DNA of 48,292 bases from Conidiobolus incongruus B7586 (GCA_000697335.1 JNEM01014027.1:1-48292), one strand, 5' to 3'. Shown: positions 1-10,924, counted from the stretch's first letter. Notes: generated by a model not told the origin, from the sequence alone. Made by a program: numbers and translations.

Positions 1-2741
1 AATATTTATATTTTTTAAAATATTAACCAAACAATATCTAATATATTTTAATATAATTGGGAATTCCAACTAAATAAAGAAGATTCTTACTAATATTAAA
101 TATTTCGAATAAAATCATTATAAATGATTCAAATATTAAATTGAATATATATCCTTTTATCTAATCCTAAATTATAAGACTTTTTAATTACCAAATAACT
201 CATAATCTAACAAATAATAAACTAGATTTATTTTAATTAAAAATATTAAGATTATATATTTTAAATAAATCATAAATAATTTTTATTAACTTATTTTGAA
301 ATTGGTAATATATTTTAGTCAATTATACTCATTAATATAATAAACTTCAATTTTTAATTAATCTTATGATTTTGATATATTAAAAGTTTATTTTAGATTT
401 TATAATTTTAAAGTTATTTTTAAATTATTAAAATAAATATTAAATTAATATATAAATTAATAAAAAAAACTTTTTATTTAAATAAATTCAATATAGATAA
501 TTATTAATAATAAGTAATAAAATTATTTAATATTTATATTATATAAATTATTTTTGATTTAATTATAATTTTTATAATAATAATTAATATTAGATGTGTA
601 TAAGAGACAGAATATTAATAATCAAAAATAATAATATAAAAATATCTTTATTTTAATTTGATTAAAAACATTCAAAAATATTTTAAATCACCTGAATATT
701 ATAAATATTTTAAGAAAATAATATTTTATTTAGATTATCTATTATTAAGTAGTTTTTATAAATTAATAATTTATATATAACTTAAAATATTATTTTTAAT
801 TATTAATTAATTTAAAAGATATTAAACTATATTTTATAAAAGTTAAAATATAATTCAAATAATATAATATTAATTATATAGTATAAGGAATTGATTTGAT
901 AATTTGAATTAAGAATTACCCGAATATATTATTAATTATCAAAATTAAATTTAGCTACAAATTAACCTTAGTTTTACAATGTTTTATATCTACAATATAT
1001 TGGAATTTATTATATATACACCACATATTACTCTGAATAACAAGAGAGTCAAAAAAATAAGAAATCAAAGAATAAACCAACTTACTTGTTCTTGAAATTA
1101 CTTGTTTACATAGAGGATTCCTTTGAATATAAACTATATATAGAGAAATTATTTATTTTAATTTAAATTATTAATATTTAATAAATTTATCAAATAAATA
1201 AAAATTCTTTGAAATGAATACCTTATAATTTAACTAAAGATTAAAAATAATAAGATAAATAAGATTTAAATAAAACTTAACAAAATCAAAAACGTATGTT
1301 TAAAGAAAGATGATTTAATATATTTTTTTATATAACTTTATATGTAAATATTAAGTTAAAATAATCCCAATCATAAATTCTAATAATTAAATAATTAATA
1401 ATTAAATATTAATTATTTTAATAAATTAAAATATGATATAATATTACTATTTAATTTTCAAAAAAAATCAATTATAATTAAGTTTAATATGGTATTTAAA
1501 ATAAAACTATTCTAAATTAGTATATTTAATATAAATTAAAATCATTTATGATATTCTATTTGATAATTTTAAAACATATAAAGGCATGAAAAAGTTCTAA
1601 AAAAATAACTAAAAAAACTATTATTCTAATATACTGATTTGATTATAACTTATGTAACTATAATAACTTTATATAATCAAAAATATGTTTATAAAAACGA
1701 AAATTTTTAAATTTATTCTCTAAAACATTAAAATATAATTTTTAATAAAAATAATAAAGTTTATTAAATATATAATAAAAAGAGTAATTAATAATAAAAA
1801 AAGTATTGATTTTATATTATATGTTTATTTTCATTTATTCTCTATTAAAATTTATATTTTAATTTCAAACCAGTCTTATTATTTAAAATCTGGAGTAATA
1901 TTTAAAAAACTAAATTTTGTTTAAATTTAAGTTTTTCAATATAATCATACATTGATTCCTATTTAATATAATGTTGATAAAAAATATTTCCATGTATTAG
2001 AAATTGTGATTAAATTGATTCTTAATAAGACATTTCTATATATTAATATTTTTTTGAATCCAATCCAATCAAATATATTAAAATTCAGAATTTCATAATT
2101 TACTATTACTTTCATTTCAACAAATATATTTTGTACAATATAAAAGATTTGTATCATAAATAATAAAGTTATAACTTGTATCATTATTATAATTTATATC
2201 AACATTTTAACATCAATATAAACCTTTATATGATAATTTAGACTTATTCAAAAAAGTAAAACCATACTTAGTATGAATTATATAGATAATCAATATCAAT
2301 AAATCTAATATAGTTTCAAATTAAATTATAAGTGTATTCAAGATAATTACGAAGATCCAGATAAAATCAATAGTAAATGAATTTCATAGCTTAAACAGCA
2401 AAATGTTAATATATTTCTTTTTGGATAATTTGCTTACCACAATTAATATTTATAACTGTTAATATATTTAATAAAATCATTGCACTTTGCATCACTTGGT
2501 TTCGATTAATTAACCTAAAAATTATTATTGTTAAAGATTTGAAAATAATTCAGAATGAGATCATTATATCAACATATAGTGTTAGTCCTGATATCATAAT
2601 TAATTTTATATTCTGTGCTTGATATTTATAGCTATAATAGCGAATATTTAATTCAACTTAGTTTTAAGTATTAAAAGCTAATAAATTAGAATTCAATTTA
2701 AAGTACAATAATTTATCTATCAATTACTATAATTGTTCAAT
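1..2741. other. AT-rich gene-free stretch
   Basis: Very AT-rich sequence with no convincing coding region on either strand. The only long open frame (1963-2184, minus) has the hydrophobic, Ile/Asn/Phe-rich composition expected of translated AT-rich spacer. The one clearly non-random element is the transposon-end sequence at 592-610, listed separately. Confidence 0.7.
592..610 (+). other. Tn5 mosaic end (Nextera-type library adapter) embedded in assembly
   Basis: The bases AGATGTGTATAAGAGACAG match the 19-base Tn5 mosaic end used in tagmentation libraries at every position. The surrounding DNA is almost purely A and T, so this GC-containing 19-mer is foreign to its context. The likely explanation is an untrimmed adapter carried into the assembly, possibly marking a false join between the sequences to its left and right. 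A genuine Tn5 insertion is unlikely because no other transposon sequence is present. Confidence 0.95.
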
Positions 2742-3314
2742 ATGTCGTCCCGGATCGAGACATCCGCACGCCATTCAACTTAAATTATCTGTCATTATTT
2801 CGAATACAACTCTCATACAAGTACTATGCAGAACCCTTGTACAATGTGAAACCGGGGTCAACAACTACAATCAGTGATAGAAGACACTATTGCATGGATT
2901 GATAACACTATAAAATCACTACTTAGCGCATATTTGCTCGGGGATCATCTCGACCAGGATCAAGCCCAATATATTATTTTTTTTAATAAAAATCCTTTAA
3001 ACTATCTTGTTAGACACCTTTGGTCTGTCCTATCGAATTTACTTGATCCATATTGCAAGGATATTTTTCAGTATACTTGCAATATTCATATAATTCAATG
3101 AATATGAGCTAAAAGAATAATGAATAAAAAGTCTGAGTATATTTTATGGTGTATTATTATGATTGGGATAGTGACGATAATTGTATGAATTGTTAGTGTT
3201 TTAATATTTTACCTATCAGTTTATATAAATAATCATCAATATTGAATTCTAACTGTTAAATGAGCTAAAAGTGTACACTACGATTGACTTTGATTTTATT
3301 ATGAAAGGTCAAGC
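2742..3314 (+). pseudogene. unrecognised coding remnant, interrupted only by UGA
   Basis: This block is much richer in G and C than its flanks and looks coding. After a TAA at 2781, the frame starting at 2784 runs through the whole block with eight TGA codons but no TAA or TAG, which is unusual in such AT-rich DNA. The 75-codon uninterrupted part (2874-3101) begins with GTG and has no ATG start. Further on, about 3138-3230 encodes a strongly hydrophobic stretch that could be a membrane segment. A second frame (from about 2707 to 2875) is also open and could be an upstream exon. I do not recognise the product. It may be a decayed host gene, an incompletely modelled spliced gene, or nuclear DNA of mitochondrial origin (where UGA can mean Trp). 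Low certainty. Confidence 0.3.
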
Positions 3315-3848
3315 TTAAAGATGCCTATCAGCAGACTTCTTAGCTTTATGCTTTATATCTTGATAAGTTTCATTAGCCTTGTTCTTTGCGTCTTCGGTAG
3401 TCTTTTCGGCATCTTTAGCCCAATCACTTGCGGTCTTCTTGGCTTCTTCAGCAGTCTTTTCGGCATCTTTAGCCCAATCACCCGCAGTCTTTTTGGCTTC
3501 TTCAGCAGTCTTTTCACCATATTTAGCCCAATCACCTGCAGCTTTCTTGAGCTCGCCCTTCTTCTCGTGATAGGCATCTTTAGCAGCATCCTTAGCGTCT
3601 TCAGCTTCTCTCTTGGCTTCACTCAAAGTATCTTGAACTACTTTGGAGGCATCTTTGGTTTTTTCAACGATAGTGTCTTTAGCATCTTGAAGAATAGTTT
3701 TGGCTTTATCTAGAATGGATTCATCTCGCTTTGTATTGTAGCTGGCAGATAATACTGGTCTAAAAGCGTAATTTGGTAGAAGAGCACGTCGATAGACGAT
3801 GGAAGATAATTGAGTAGATTGTAAACGAGCAATTCTTAAAGTGTTCAT
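3315..3848 (-). CDS. LEA-like (group 3) amphipathic helix protein, probably mitochondrial
   Basis: Single-exon gene for 177 residues. The first 45 or so residues are rich in Arg, Ser, Leu and Ala and almost free of acidic residues (five Arg, none acidic, up to about residue 30), which fits a mitochondrial presequence. From about residue 46 the protein is all Lys, Glu, Asp and Ala with the 11-residue spacing typical of group 3 LEA proteins (DAKD, EKTKDA, SEAKREAEDAKDAAKDA). Residues about 98-151 form three tandem 18-residue repeats of the form AGDWAKxxEKTAEEAKKT. LEA proteins are mostly unfolded in water, fold into helices on drying, and protect membranes and enzymes under desiccation or cold; a role in the mitochondrial matrix is inferred. 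A consensus CRE (3975-3982) lies 127 bases upstream, which would suit stress control through an Atf1/CREB-type factor. Confidence 0.85.
   Translation of the reverse strand: MNTLRIARLQSTQLSSIVYRRALLPNYAFRPVLSASYNTKRDESILDKAKTILQDAKDTIVEKTKDASKVVQDTLSEAKREAEDAKDAAKDAYHEKKGELKKAAGDWAKYGEKTAEEAKKTAGDWAKDAEKTAEEAKKTASDWAKDAEKTTEDAKNKANETYQDIKHKAKKSADRHL
3394..3555 (-). repeat. three tandem 54-base coding repeats in the LEA gene
   Basis: Units begin at 3394, 3448 and 3502, each exactly 54 bases (18 codons). The middle pair is nearly identical and the outer edges have drifted. Each unit encodes one A-G/S-D-W-A-K...E-K-T-x-E-x-A-K-K-T helix module. Confidence 0.9.
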
Positions 3849-3974
3849 TTTGTAAATTTTCTTTTGATGTTAATAGTATTGATTTGTTGATTATTATGAC
3901 TAGTGATATTATCAAATTATTGATACTTTACTAAGCTTTAAATACTCTTTAAAAGATTTAATGATTACCATTTG

Positions 3975-3982
3975 TGACGTCA
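3975..3982. promoter_or_regulatory. CRE palindrome TGACGTCA upstream of LEA gene
   Basis: Perfect eight-base palindrome recognised by ATF/CREB bZIP factors (Atf1 in fission yeast, Sko1 in budding yeast), which control osmotic and oxidative stress genes. It sits 127 bases upstream of the LEA start codon. Site identity is seen; its use is inferred. Confidence 0.6.
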
Positions 3983-5036
3983 AAATTCATCATTACGATT
4001 TAAAAAATTTCCAAATTTTGTGATGATGTAATAATCATGTCACTTAAATTTCTCAATCAAATAGTTCAATTTTAGCATGATTTAATCATAAATATTCATT
4101 ATAATAACTTGATAATTATAATCAAATTAATATTTAATATTAAATCAAAACATTGAATATTACATTAATACTTCGCTATCACAATAATTAATGTATTATA
4201 ATAACCTATAATCATTCATTAAATATGATATTATAAATTTATATTATAATTCATTAATATTAATATTAATTTTGCATGATTTCAATTTAATTCATATATC
4301 AATGGTTACTAATCAATTAGCTATTATTGTATTAAGCTTATTAGTTCCAAAAATATAAATATTATAAAATACGAAATTAACTAAATAGTTGTTTATTGGG
4401 ATTTGTACATATTATATTTTAATTATTATACATTTTAGACATGTTTCAAAGATTAAAATTGTTTTCAAATTCAATTCATTTTATTTAATTCAAATTCACC
4501 AAATCTTAAACAATTGAAAATTGATATTATACATATTTGTTTAATTATGATTAATATGAATTTTCTTCAATTTAAAAAATATTTTATATATTAAATAATT
4601 AATATAGAAAAATTCGCTTGTATTTATTATCTCCAATTATCAAATTATTAAAAAATAACTTGAAAAGAAATTAATTTGTTTAATTGAATAGATATACAGT
4701 AAAAAATAATGGGCAGATTTATAAAAGTATATTATTCTATATCATTATAAATTTCTAATTTTAATTAACATTAATATTTCAAACATCTTATGTATTTATC
4801 TGGTTTATTCCAATATAATTATTTTTAATGTTTTTATAGAATTTATCAATCAAATATGGATAATAGCAATGTCATTAAATAAACCATTTATTATAAATTT
4901 TATATCCATCAAATTATCTTGTAAAAATATTTTGTTTTTAGATTAATACGTCAATTTTAATTAATATTTATTAAGAAACTATATATTGAATAAATGTATA
5001 AATATCAATATTTTAATAATTTTTGCTATGTTCAAT

Positions 5037-5070
<34 letters not shown>

Positions 5071-5794
5071 CAATTCAACATTCAATTATTATTTAGGTGT
5101 AATAGACAAGATGAAAATATTTTGAAATCGATTATGTGTTTACCCAGAATTAAAGGATTATATTATGGTCATATATAACTATATTTTCACTTATTTGAAC
5201 TACAGTATATTTGAGTGATAACACTTATTTAAATTTAAATTCTAATATTAATACAAATATGAATAGTAGCAATATTTTAAAACAAAAAGGATTGCTGTAT
5301 AAAAATGGTATTGAAAATATTTTATTAATAATCCTTGATATGTCTATCAATTTCTAATATTAAATATATTGAAAAAATTTTCATTTTAAACATAAATTTT
5401 AAATTATTATGAATTAAATATTTTACCATCACTTTGAAGTGTGTATTATTATAATTATTGTATTTAGTGTATTATTCCAATATATTAATTTATAATAGAG
5501 ATTGTGTTTTGTTAATCAAAAACTTAGAAAATGATTAGATTATCTTGATTGGATCAAATTTTCCAGTATTATATGTATGTATTCGAGTGTGAAAAATGAA
5601 TTATATTTAGTTTTTATTTAAGAAATTAAAATAACCAATATTTATTAACTATAGTTTCATTGTTAATATTTCAAAATGGTTTCAATCCCCAATTGAACAA
5701 TCACAATTTTTAAAATGGTACATCAATTCAGCCAGTAATATATTTAGCAAAAGTTGAATTAATAATTAATAATTTATTAAATAACTTGATCATT
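3983..5794. other. AT-rich spacer with TA microsatellite
   Basis: No gene seen. It contains a 29-base run of alternating T and A at 5041-5069. The stretch separates the divergent side of the LEA gene from the 3' side of the first secreted-protein gene. Confidence 0.6.
5041..5069. repeat. (TA)n microsatellite
   Basis: About 14 alternating TA units in non-coding DNA. Confidence 0.85.
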
Positions 5795-6325
5795 TTACTC
5801 TTGTATTTGTGTTTCTTCGCGGATTTCTGCTTCGGCCTCAGCTTCAACCTTTTCTTTGAGCTCAACATCGACAAGTGGACGTCTAGGATCAGTTACTGCG
5901 GAAATATCTAATAAATTATTGGCAATACCAGTTTCTCCATTGGCAATACCTGTGGTTGATTCTTGAGTACGACCGTGCGAAGGGAAACCTGGTTGTGCCA
6001 CGACGAAAGAAGGACTCATAGCTGTAGCAACAGGAATAGCCATAGGACCATGAACTGGAATAGCAGCTGGTGCTGCTCCGGTTGCAGGGATTGGGTTAAA
6101 TCCACCTGCAGCTTGGCCAGCAATTACTGGGCCTTTGGGCACAAAAGCATCATTGAATGATCCCTTGTTTCCACCGTTCTGATTATTGGTTGAATTCTCT
6201 CCGGTTCTACTGAATACAGTACCTTCTTTAGAAACAATGATGTCATTGGCTTCATTAGATACTGGTGCTGCATAAATGAAAGATAGAGTTATCAATTGAA
6301 TCAAGTTCAAACTAATTTTAGTCAT
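5795..6325 (-). CDS. small secreted protein 1, Asn/Gly motif, Ala/Pro-rich (subfamily A)
   Basis: Intronless. The open frame begins at 6370, but I prefer the ATG at 6325 (176 residues): it directly precedes a good signal peptide (MTKISLNLIQLITLSFIYA) and aligns with the start of the neighbour at 7953, including the same ATG-AC context. The mature protein begins APVSNEAND, close to SPVSDIAND in that neighbour. A core around mature residues 10-40 reads NSTNNQNGGNKGSFND, the local N-Q-x-G-x-x-N signature. Then follows an Ala/Pro/Val/Gly-rich low-complexity middle, a TTGIANGETGIANN segment shared with the neighbour, and an acidic Glu/Ala tail. No cysteine in the mature part. Secreted or cell-surface location is inferred from the signal peptide; the function is unknown. 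Confidence 0.82.
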   Translation of the reverse strand: MTKISLNLIQLITLSFIYAAPVSNEANDIIVSKEGTVFSRTGENSTNNQNGGNKGSFNDAFVPKGPVIAGQAAGGFNPIPATGAAPAAIPVHGPMAIPVATAMSPSFVVAQPGFPSHGRTQESTTGIANGETGIANNLLDISAVTDPRRPLVDVELKEKVEAEAEAEIREETQIQE

Positions 6326-7302
6326 TATTATTCCAAATATCAAAATTATAGAATAATTTAGTGTGATCAATCCAATTATAATCTAATATAGATATTTATA
6401 CTCAAATATTAAAAGATAACCGTTACAAAAGAATCCATGGAAATTTTAGCAGTTTGAACGTTTGATATTCAAATTTTTGTGTAGATCTTAACTGTCTATA
6501 TTTATATTAATTCAAAGAATTCAAATCACAAGTTTGAAAAATTCGGTTAATTTCAACTAGAAAGGATTATTATAAATTTTATGGATTTCAAGTTTCATAA
6601 TTTGAACAAATTGGTATTAATGTAATGATCTTCTTAGCTATATTTTCACATAATTAAATATCACTTTTGAATTAAAAAAGTACTCAAATCCAATATAATA
6701 TATTATTCTTGTTTGTGGGATCAAACTAAAGCAACTATTAATATTAATAATATTTATTAAATATTAAATTTGAAATATATCAGTATATATTTTAAAAATA
6801 TTCACTTTACAATAAATAAAATTTAATTAATCAATATATTGAATTTATCTTAAATGTATTAGTTTAATAACTTATATGCTTTAATATTAATATTTTTGAT
6901 TTTTATGATTTTAGTCAGTAAATTTCTTATAATATGGTAATGAATATAATTTAATAATTCAAATACATTATTCCAGGTTATATTGATATCAGTGGTCTAT
7001 ATATTTGGTTCAATTAATTAGACATATTCACAATATGATAAGTTGGAGTAGAATATTGAAAATAAATTTGTTAATAATAATTATAGTATATTATATACTA
7101 AGATTAATTTTTTTTCTTTATTGATATTTAAAAATATATTATAAATGACTAGTTAAATATTATAAAATTATTAAATTTTTAAACGACATCCAAGTTACGC
7201 ATATCTAGGAAATAATATTTAAATAGTTATATTTATTAAGAAGGGAGGATTATGATATATATCATATTAAATAGTTGATTATAATAAATAAATTTAAATT
7301 AT
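6326..7302. other. AT-rich spacer and promoter region of secreted protein 1
   Basis: No gene seen. It must contain the promoter of the gene starting at 6325; the AT-richness prevents a unique TATA assignment. Confidence 0.6.
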
Positions 7303-7953
7303 TTAAAAGAAAGGATTCGATGGCATAATATCATTGAAACGATTAGGAGAGATGAAATCGCTGAATGACTTGGGGAAGAAATCCAAGCTTGAAGGCTCTT
7401 CCAGAGTTACCGTTTCAGGCTCGACACCTGGTTCTATTTCGCGGATTTTTTCTTCATGAAAATGGACTTCAGCCTCTGGTGCACGTGTGAGAGGTTCTGA
7501 TGCAACTTCCGGTGCTTGAATTGCATGACCTTGAATGTGTTGATCCTCTTCGATGCGTGTCACAGGTTGCTCGAAGGGTACAGGAACCTCTTCAACGATG
7601 ATAGTTGGCTCACTTACGCGAGAAGTTTTGATGGCTCCGTTCAAGGCCCCAACTCCTCCATTTAACAAACCTGTGGTCTTTCTTTGAGTTACAGGACCTC
7701 TAGATCCACCGCCTCCCGACAACAAGGGAAGACCTCCAAATGATCCCAATCCAGCAATCACACCAGCGCTGCCAAAATCGTTGAAACCTGCTTCGTTAAA
7801 TCCGTTCTGATTGTTAAGAGAGGATCTCCCGGTATTTGCAAAGTGCGAACCCCCTTGTGTCAAATCGACATCATTAGCTATATCGGATACAGGCGAAGCT
7901 AAGACAATCGAATAAGCAATAAGTTGAGATATGATAATTCTAGTAAAAGTCAT
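7303..7953 (-). CDS. small secreted protein 2, NNQNG motif with acidic tail (subfamily A)
   Basis: Intronless, 216 residues. Signal peptide at residues 1-20 (MTFTRIIISQLIAYSIVLA), predicted cut before SPVSD. The core at about residues 43-61 reads SSLNNQNGFNEAGFNDFG, which contains N-Q-N-G-x-N-x-A and parallels NSTNNQNGGNKGSFND in the downstream neighbour. A Gly/Ser/Leu-rich stretch (about 62-90) and a TTGLLNGGVGALNG segment follow, then a long acidic, Pro/Val/Glu-rich C-terminal half ending in NPFF. No cysteine. It is clearly a paralogue of the gene at 5795-6325 by signal, core and middle segment. Function unknown; a secreted matrix or surface protein is inferred. Confidence 0.85.
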   Translation of the reverse strand: MTFTRIIISQLIAYSIVLASPVSDIANDVDLTQGGSHFANTGRSSLNNQNGFNEAGFNDFGSAGVIAGLGSFGGLPLLSGGGGSRGPVTQRKTTGLLNGGVGALNGAIKTSRVSEPTIIVEEVPVPFEQPVTRIEEDQHIQGHAIQAPEVASEPLTRAPEAEVHFHEEKIREIEPGVEPETVTLEEPSSLDFFPKSFSDFISPNRFNDIMPSNPFF

Positions 7954-8595
7954 TATTATTATATTTAATTAACTTTAAAGTTTGTATAGACATCATAAGC
8001 TAACACCATCACTTATATATCAAATTACAAAATTAATAATGAATAATTCCATTATTACCGATCAAAATTGAATTTGTATCAAAATTTTGAATTTGAATAT
8101 TGACAAGATGGTGATTGACTTCGGGGATATTGGATTAATTTCAAGTAAAGGAAAAGAAGGCTCAATAATAAATGGATGGATGATATTACTTGATATTCAG
8201 TCATATTAATTTACATTTTATTATTCCACCAATATATAACAAATCATTTTTATTTGGTAAGGCTATATACTTAAAATCCATTTGTTCTTTTCAATTGACT
8301 CCAAAGTTAAAATTAGATTCATTCATTTGAATGCATAATTATGATCAATATTTAAGGTTTTTGAATTATGAATAATATTAGTTGATTAAATTAGTAAAAA
8401 ATTTCTATGTGGAAGTTGTGGTACTGTATTCAGCATTATTGAACTTGTTTAATAAATACTGAAATGAATTCATCATATTGAAACAAATATTTTCATTCTT
8501 TCCAAGTTTTTATCCCGATTTTTATATTAAATATATCATTTCAAGATTAAAGATTCAATATATAAATTATTTATTATTTGTAATAATTTAATTAA
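7954..8595. other. AT-rich spacer, promoter of secreted protein 2
   Basis: No gene seen. A TATA-like stretch in minus orientation lies near 8014-8021, about 65 bases before the start at 7953. Confidence 0.5.
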
Positions 8596-8970
8596 TTAAA
8601 AACCTACACCATTGGCAAAGAAATCATCAGGATTTGGAACGGTAATAGTTTCATCGATCACTTCTTTCTCCACTTCAACAGGATGTGAACCAAGGACGAC
8701 AGGTGGTTCTACTAGTGGGTGCACCACCAAGTTAGTCTCATCAGTACCTTCATCCGCAACATTGAAAGAGTCAACAATTCTTCCTTTGGCATTGTTCGTA
8801 CTATTAGGACCGTTATTCGTTTGGACAATGGATCTGTTAATTGTAACCACGTTACTGTCGGGATCCCACCAAAATGGAGGTAAAGCGGAAGTTTGTATTT
8901 CAGGAGTCCACCATTGAGGTAAAGCGGAAGTGAACAAAGAAAAAGATAAAACGGACAATATTAATTTCAT
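8596..8970 (-). CDS. small secreted protein 3, WW-rich N-terminus, TNNG/STNN core (subfamily A)
   Basis: Intronless. The frame opens at 8997 but the ATG at 8970 (124 residues) puts a clean signal peptide (MKLILSVLSFSLFTSA) at the very start, so I choose it. The mature N-terminus carries a 13-residue duplication of the form TSALPxx-WW-x-P, seen twice (39-base DNA period, 8879-8892 and 8918-8931). The core at about residues 48-75 reads VQTNNGPNSTNNAKG then DSFN, the same S-x-N-N-x-x-G-x(4)-S-F-N signature as its neighbours. The tail is acidic and Pro/Val-rich. No cysteine in the mature protein. Paired tryptophans are unusual in this family. Function unknown. Confidence 0.8.
   Translation of the reverse strand: MKLILSVLSFSLFTSALPQWWTPEIQTSALPPFWWDPDSNVVTINRSIVQTNNGPNSTNNAKGRIVDSFNVADEGTDETNLVVHPLVEPPVVLGSHPVEVEKEVIDETITVPNPDDFFANGVGF
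8879..8931 (-). repeat. 39-base period duplication at signal-cleavage region
   Basis: The 14-mer GGTAAAGCGGAAGT (plus strand) occurs at 8879-8892 and 8918-8931. In the protein this gives two copies of S-A-L-P, each followed by a Trp-Trp pair. The duplicated stretch includes the predicted signal-peptide cut site. Confidence 0.85.
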
Positions 8971-9730
8971 CTCTATAGTTTCGAAAAAAATTATCAATTA
9001 TAGTGATAACTAGTCAAATTGATCAAATCATGAGTTTTTATAGGAATTCAATTTGGTAGGAATTTTTACCAATTCAATTTTCAAACTTAGGAAATATGAT
9101 AAATTCAGAGGTATAGATTATCAATTAGAATAATCTTCAGTTTCATTTAATTTATTATAGGTTTTAATAGGTCTATCACTTTAACATTACCACCTGTATA
9201 TATTTTTCTTTTAATACATCCCAATAATATGTTAAGTATCCAATATATGACAATATGAAACGGAAAAAATTTCTGTTAATTCTTTAAAATAAACATTTGA
9301 ATTTGCTTGATTATTTTATGTATCCTTCAATTCAGTACCAGCTTTGAATAAATAATATAATATAACTGAAAAAAACTTACTTTAATAGTCTAACAAACAA
9401 TCAACTACTTTATGAAAGTTATTAAATATTATTAATAAACTAATTTCAATAATAAATTTTATTCAATTAATCAATATCAAAATTTATTAGATCATTCAAA
9501 AAATATTCAAATCTTTCATTGTTATAGTTATTTATACATTATAAGATTTCTAAAATATAATATAGATCATTAAATTGATTTATTAATATACAAATACTTG
9601 AAAATGAGATAATGAAGTCGATTTGTTTATTGAAAATATTAAAATTCAATTAATTAGACGTGATTAATAATAAAAAATAGATTACAGAATATATTGTGTA
9701 AATTAACATATATTTTATTGTTCTAATAAA
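8971..9730. other. AT-rich spacer, promoter of secreted protein 3
   Basis: No gene seen. A TATA-like element in minus orientation (TATAAAAACTCATGA) lies about 65 bases before the start at 8970. Confidence 0.5.
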
Positions 9731-10198
9731 TTATTCTTCTTCATTACGAATAGTAACATCACTGTCATCATCTAGCATGAAACCTTCAATCAAATCTTCG
9801 ACCAATTCATTTTGCTCTCTCTCTTCAGCTAAAATAAACTCTTCCTCACTATCTAAACGTGTGAGTCCTACCCCATCAAGGTCAACATCGTCAACGACTA
9901 CCACATCGTCCAAGTCAACCCTCTCAACTCTTACAGGTCGTTCTACTGCTACAGGTCGTTCCACTACTACAGGTTCAACGACGGGAGGTGATTCAACACG
10001 AGTAATGTCTTCATTCAATCTCACTGTAGGGCCGATCTTTCTGTTGAATGAGTTTAGAGTCAATCCCAAGGCGTTATTGGTACTAGATACGGAGTTCTTG
10101 CTTTGGACAACACCGTCATTAGATGTAATCACAGCTGGTACAGGAGTGGATAAAACTTGAATGGTGAATAAGCTGGTGATAGCTAACAAGGGTTTCAT
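9731..10198 (-). CDS. small secreted protein 4, Val-Glu-Arg-Pro repeats and acidic tail (subfamily A)
   Basis: Intronless, 155 residues. Signal peptide MKPLLAITSLFTIQVLS, mature start TPVPAV. The core at about residues 28-53 contains VSSTNNALGLTLNSFN, matching the S-T-N-N-x-x-G-x-x-x-x-S-F-N signature of the gene at 8596-8970. Residues about 70-95 are built from repeated V-E-R-P-V-x-V-E-R units, followed by Val/Asp alternation (DLDDVVVVDDVDLD) and a strongly acidic C-terminus. No cysteine. The alternating hydrophobic/charged pattern would favour beta strands. Function unknown; secretion is inferred from the signal peptide. Confidence 0.83.
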   Translation of the reverse strand: MKPLLAITSLFTIQVLSTPVPAVITSNDGVVQSKNSVSSTNNALGLTLNSFNRKIGPTVRLNEDITRVESPPVVEPVVVERPVAVERPVRVERVDLDDVVVVDDVDLDGVGLTRLDSEEEFILAEEREQNELVEDLIEGFMLDDDSDVTIRNEEE

Positions 10199-10924
10199 AA
10201 TAGATAATTTAATAATATTAATTAATAGATTGATAATGATAGTAATTTAGTATATAAGCTTATTTATATTAATGAAAATAATTACTAATGATATTCTTGA
10301 AACGAATTTTCCCTTAATAAAAAAATTTAATTGATGATCAAAATTAAATCATTATAAGGATTTTAGGTTTCAAAAAACTATTTATTCTCTTTTAGTAAAT
10401 TCCTTCAAATGAAATTTTTCCTCAGCTATTTGAATTTAAATATGTCATTCACTTAATAAGTATTGATAAAATAGGATATGAATTAATTTTTAGATTAAAT
10501 AAAGAATAAATAATCCATTGATATATGAATATAAAAATTAAACTAATAATTATTCATTTGAATGATATTTAATAATACTACAAATAATATTAATTCTATT
10601 GATTTCAAAAACATATACCATATATTAATGAATTATTCATTAACTATTAGTGATTTTTGATTTTGATGTGATACAAGTAACTGATGTAATTATTTTTAAT
10701 AAAATTTTGGATATTCATGAATTTATTAAGATCCAATATATAATCATATTTGATCTTGAAATTATTCGAATTTCTTTTTTCCAATAAATATTGGCTCAAT
10801 TAATGTTTTATATATTAAATTGATTTGATTTTGAAATGGTTTATGATATAAATATATATCATTGGGAAATATATAGATTACTAAATATTTATTCTAATAA
10901 TAATCAGAAAAATATAAATAAAAA
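10199..10924. other. AT-rich spacer, promoter of secreted protein 4
   Basis: No gene seen. A TATATA-like stretch lies at 10250-10256, about 55 bases before the start at 10198. Confidence 0.5.

Noticed and set aside
1963-2184. 73-codon minus-strand open frame
   Set aside because: Ile/Asn/Phe/Leu composition typical of translated AT-rich spacer, no recognisable motif, no supporting promoter or richer base composition.
3321-3713. 130-codon plus-strand open frame opposite the LEA gene
   Set aside because: It is the antisense shadow of the repeat-rich LEA coding sequence; its Ser/Phe/Leu repeats simply mirror the Lys/Glu/Ala repeats on the other strand.
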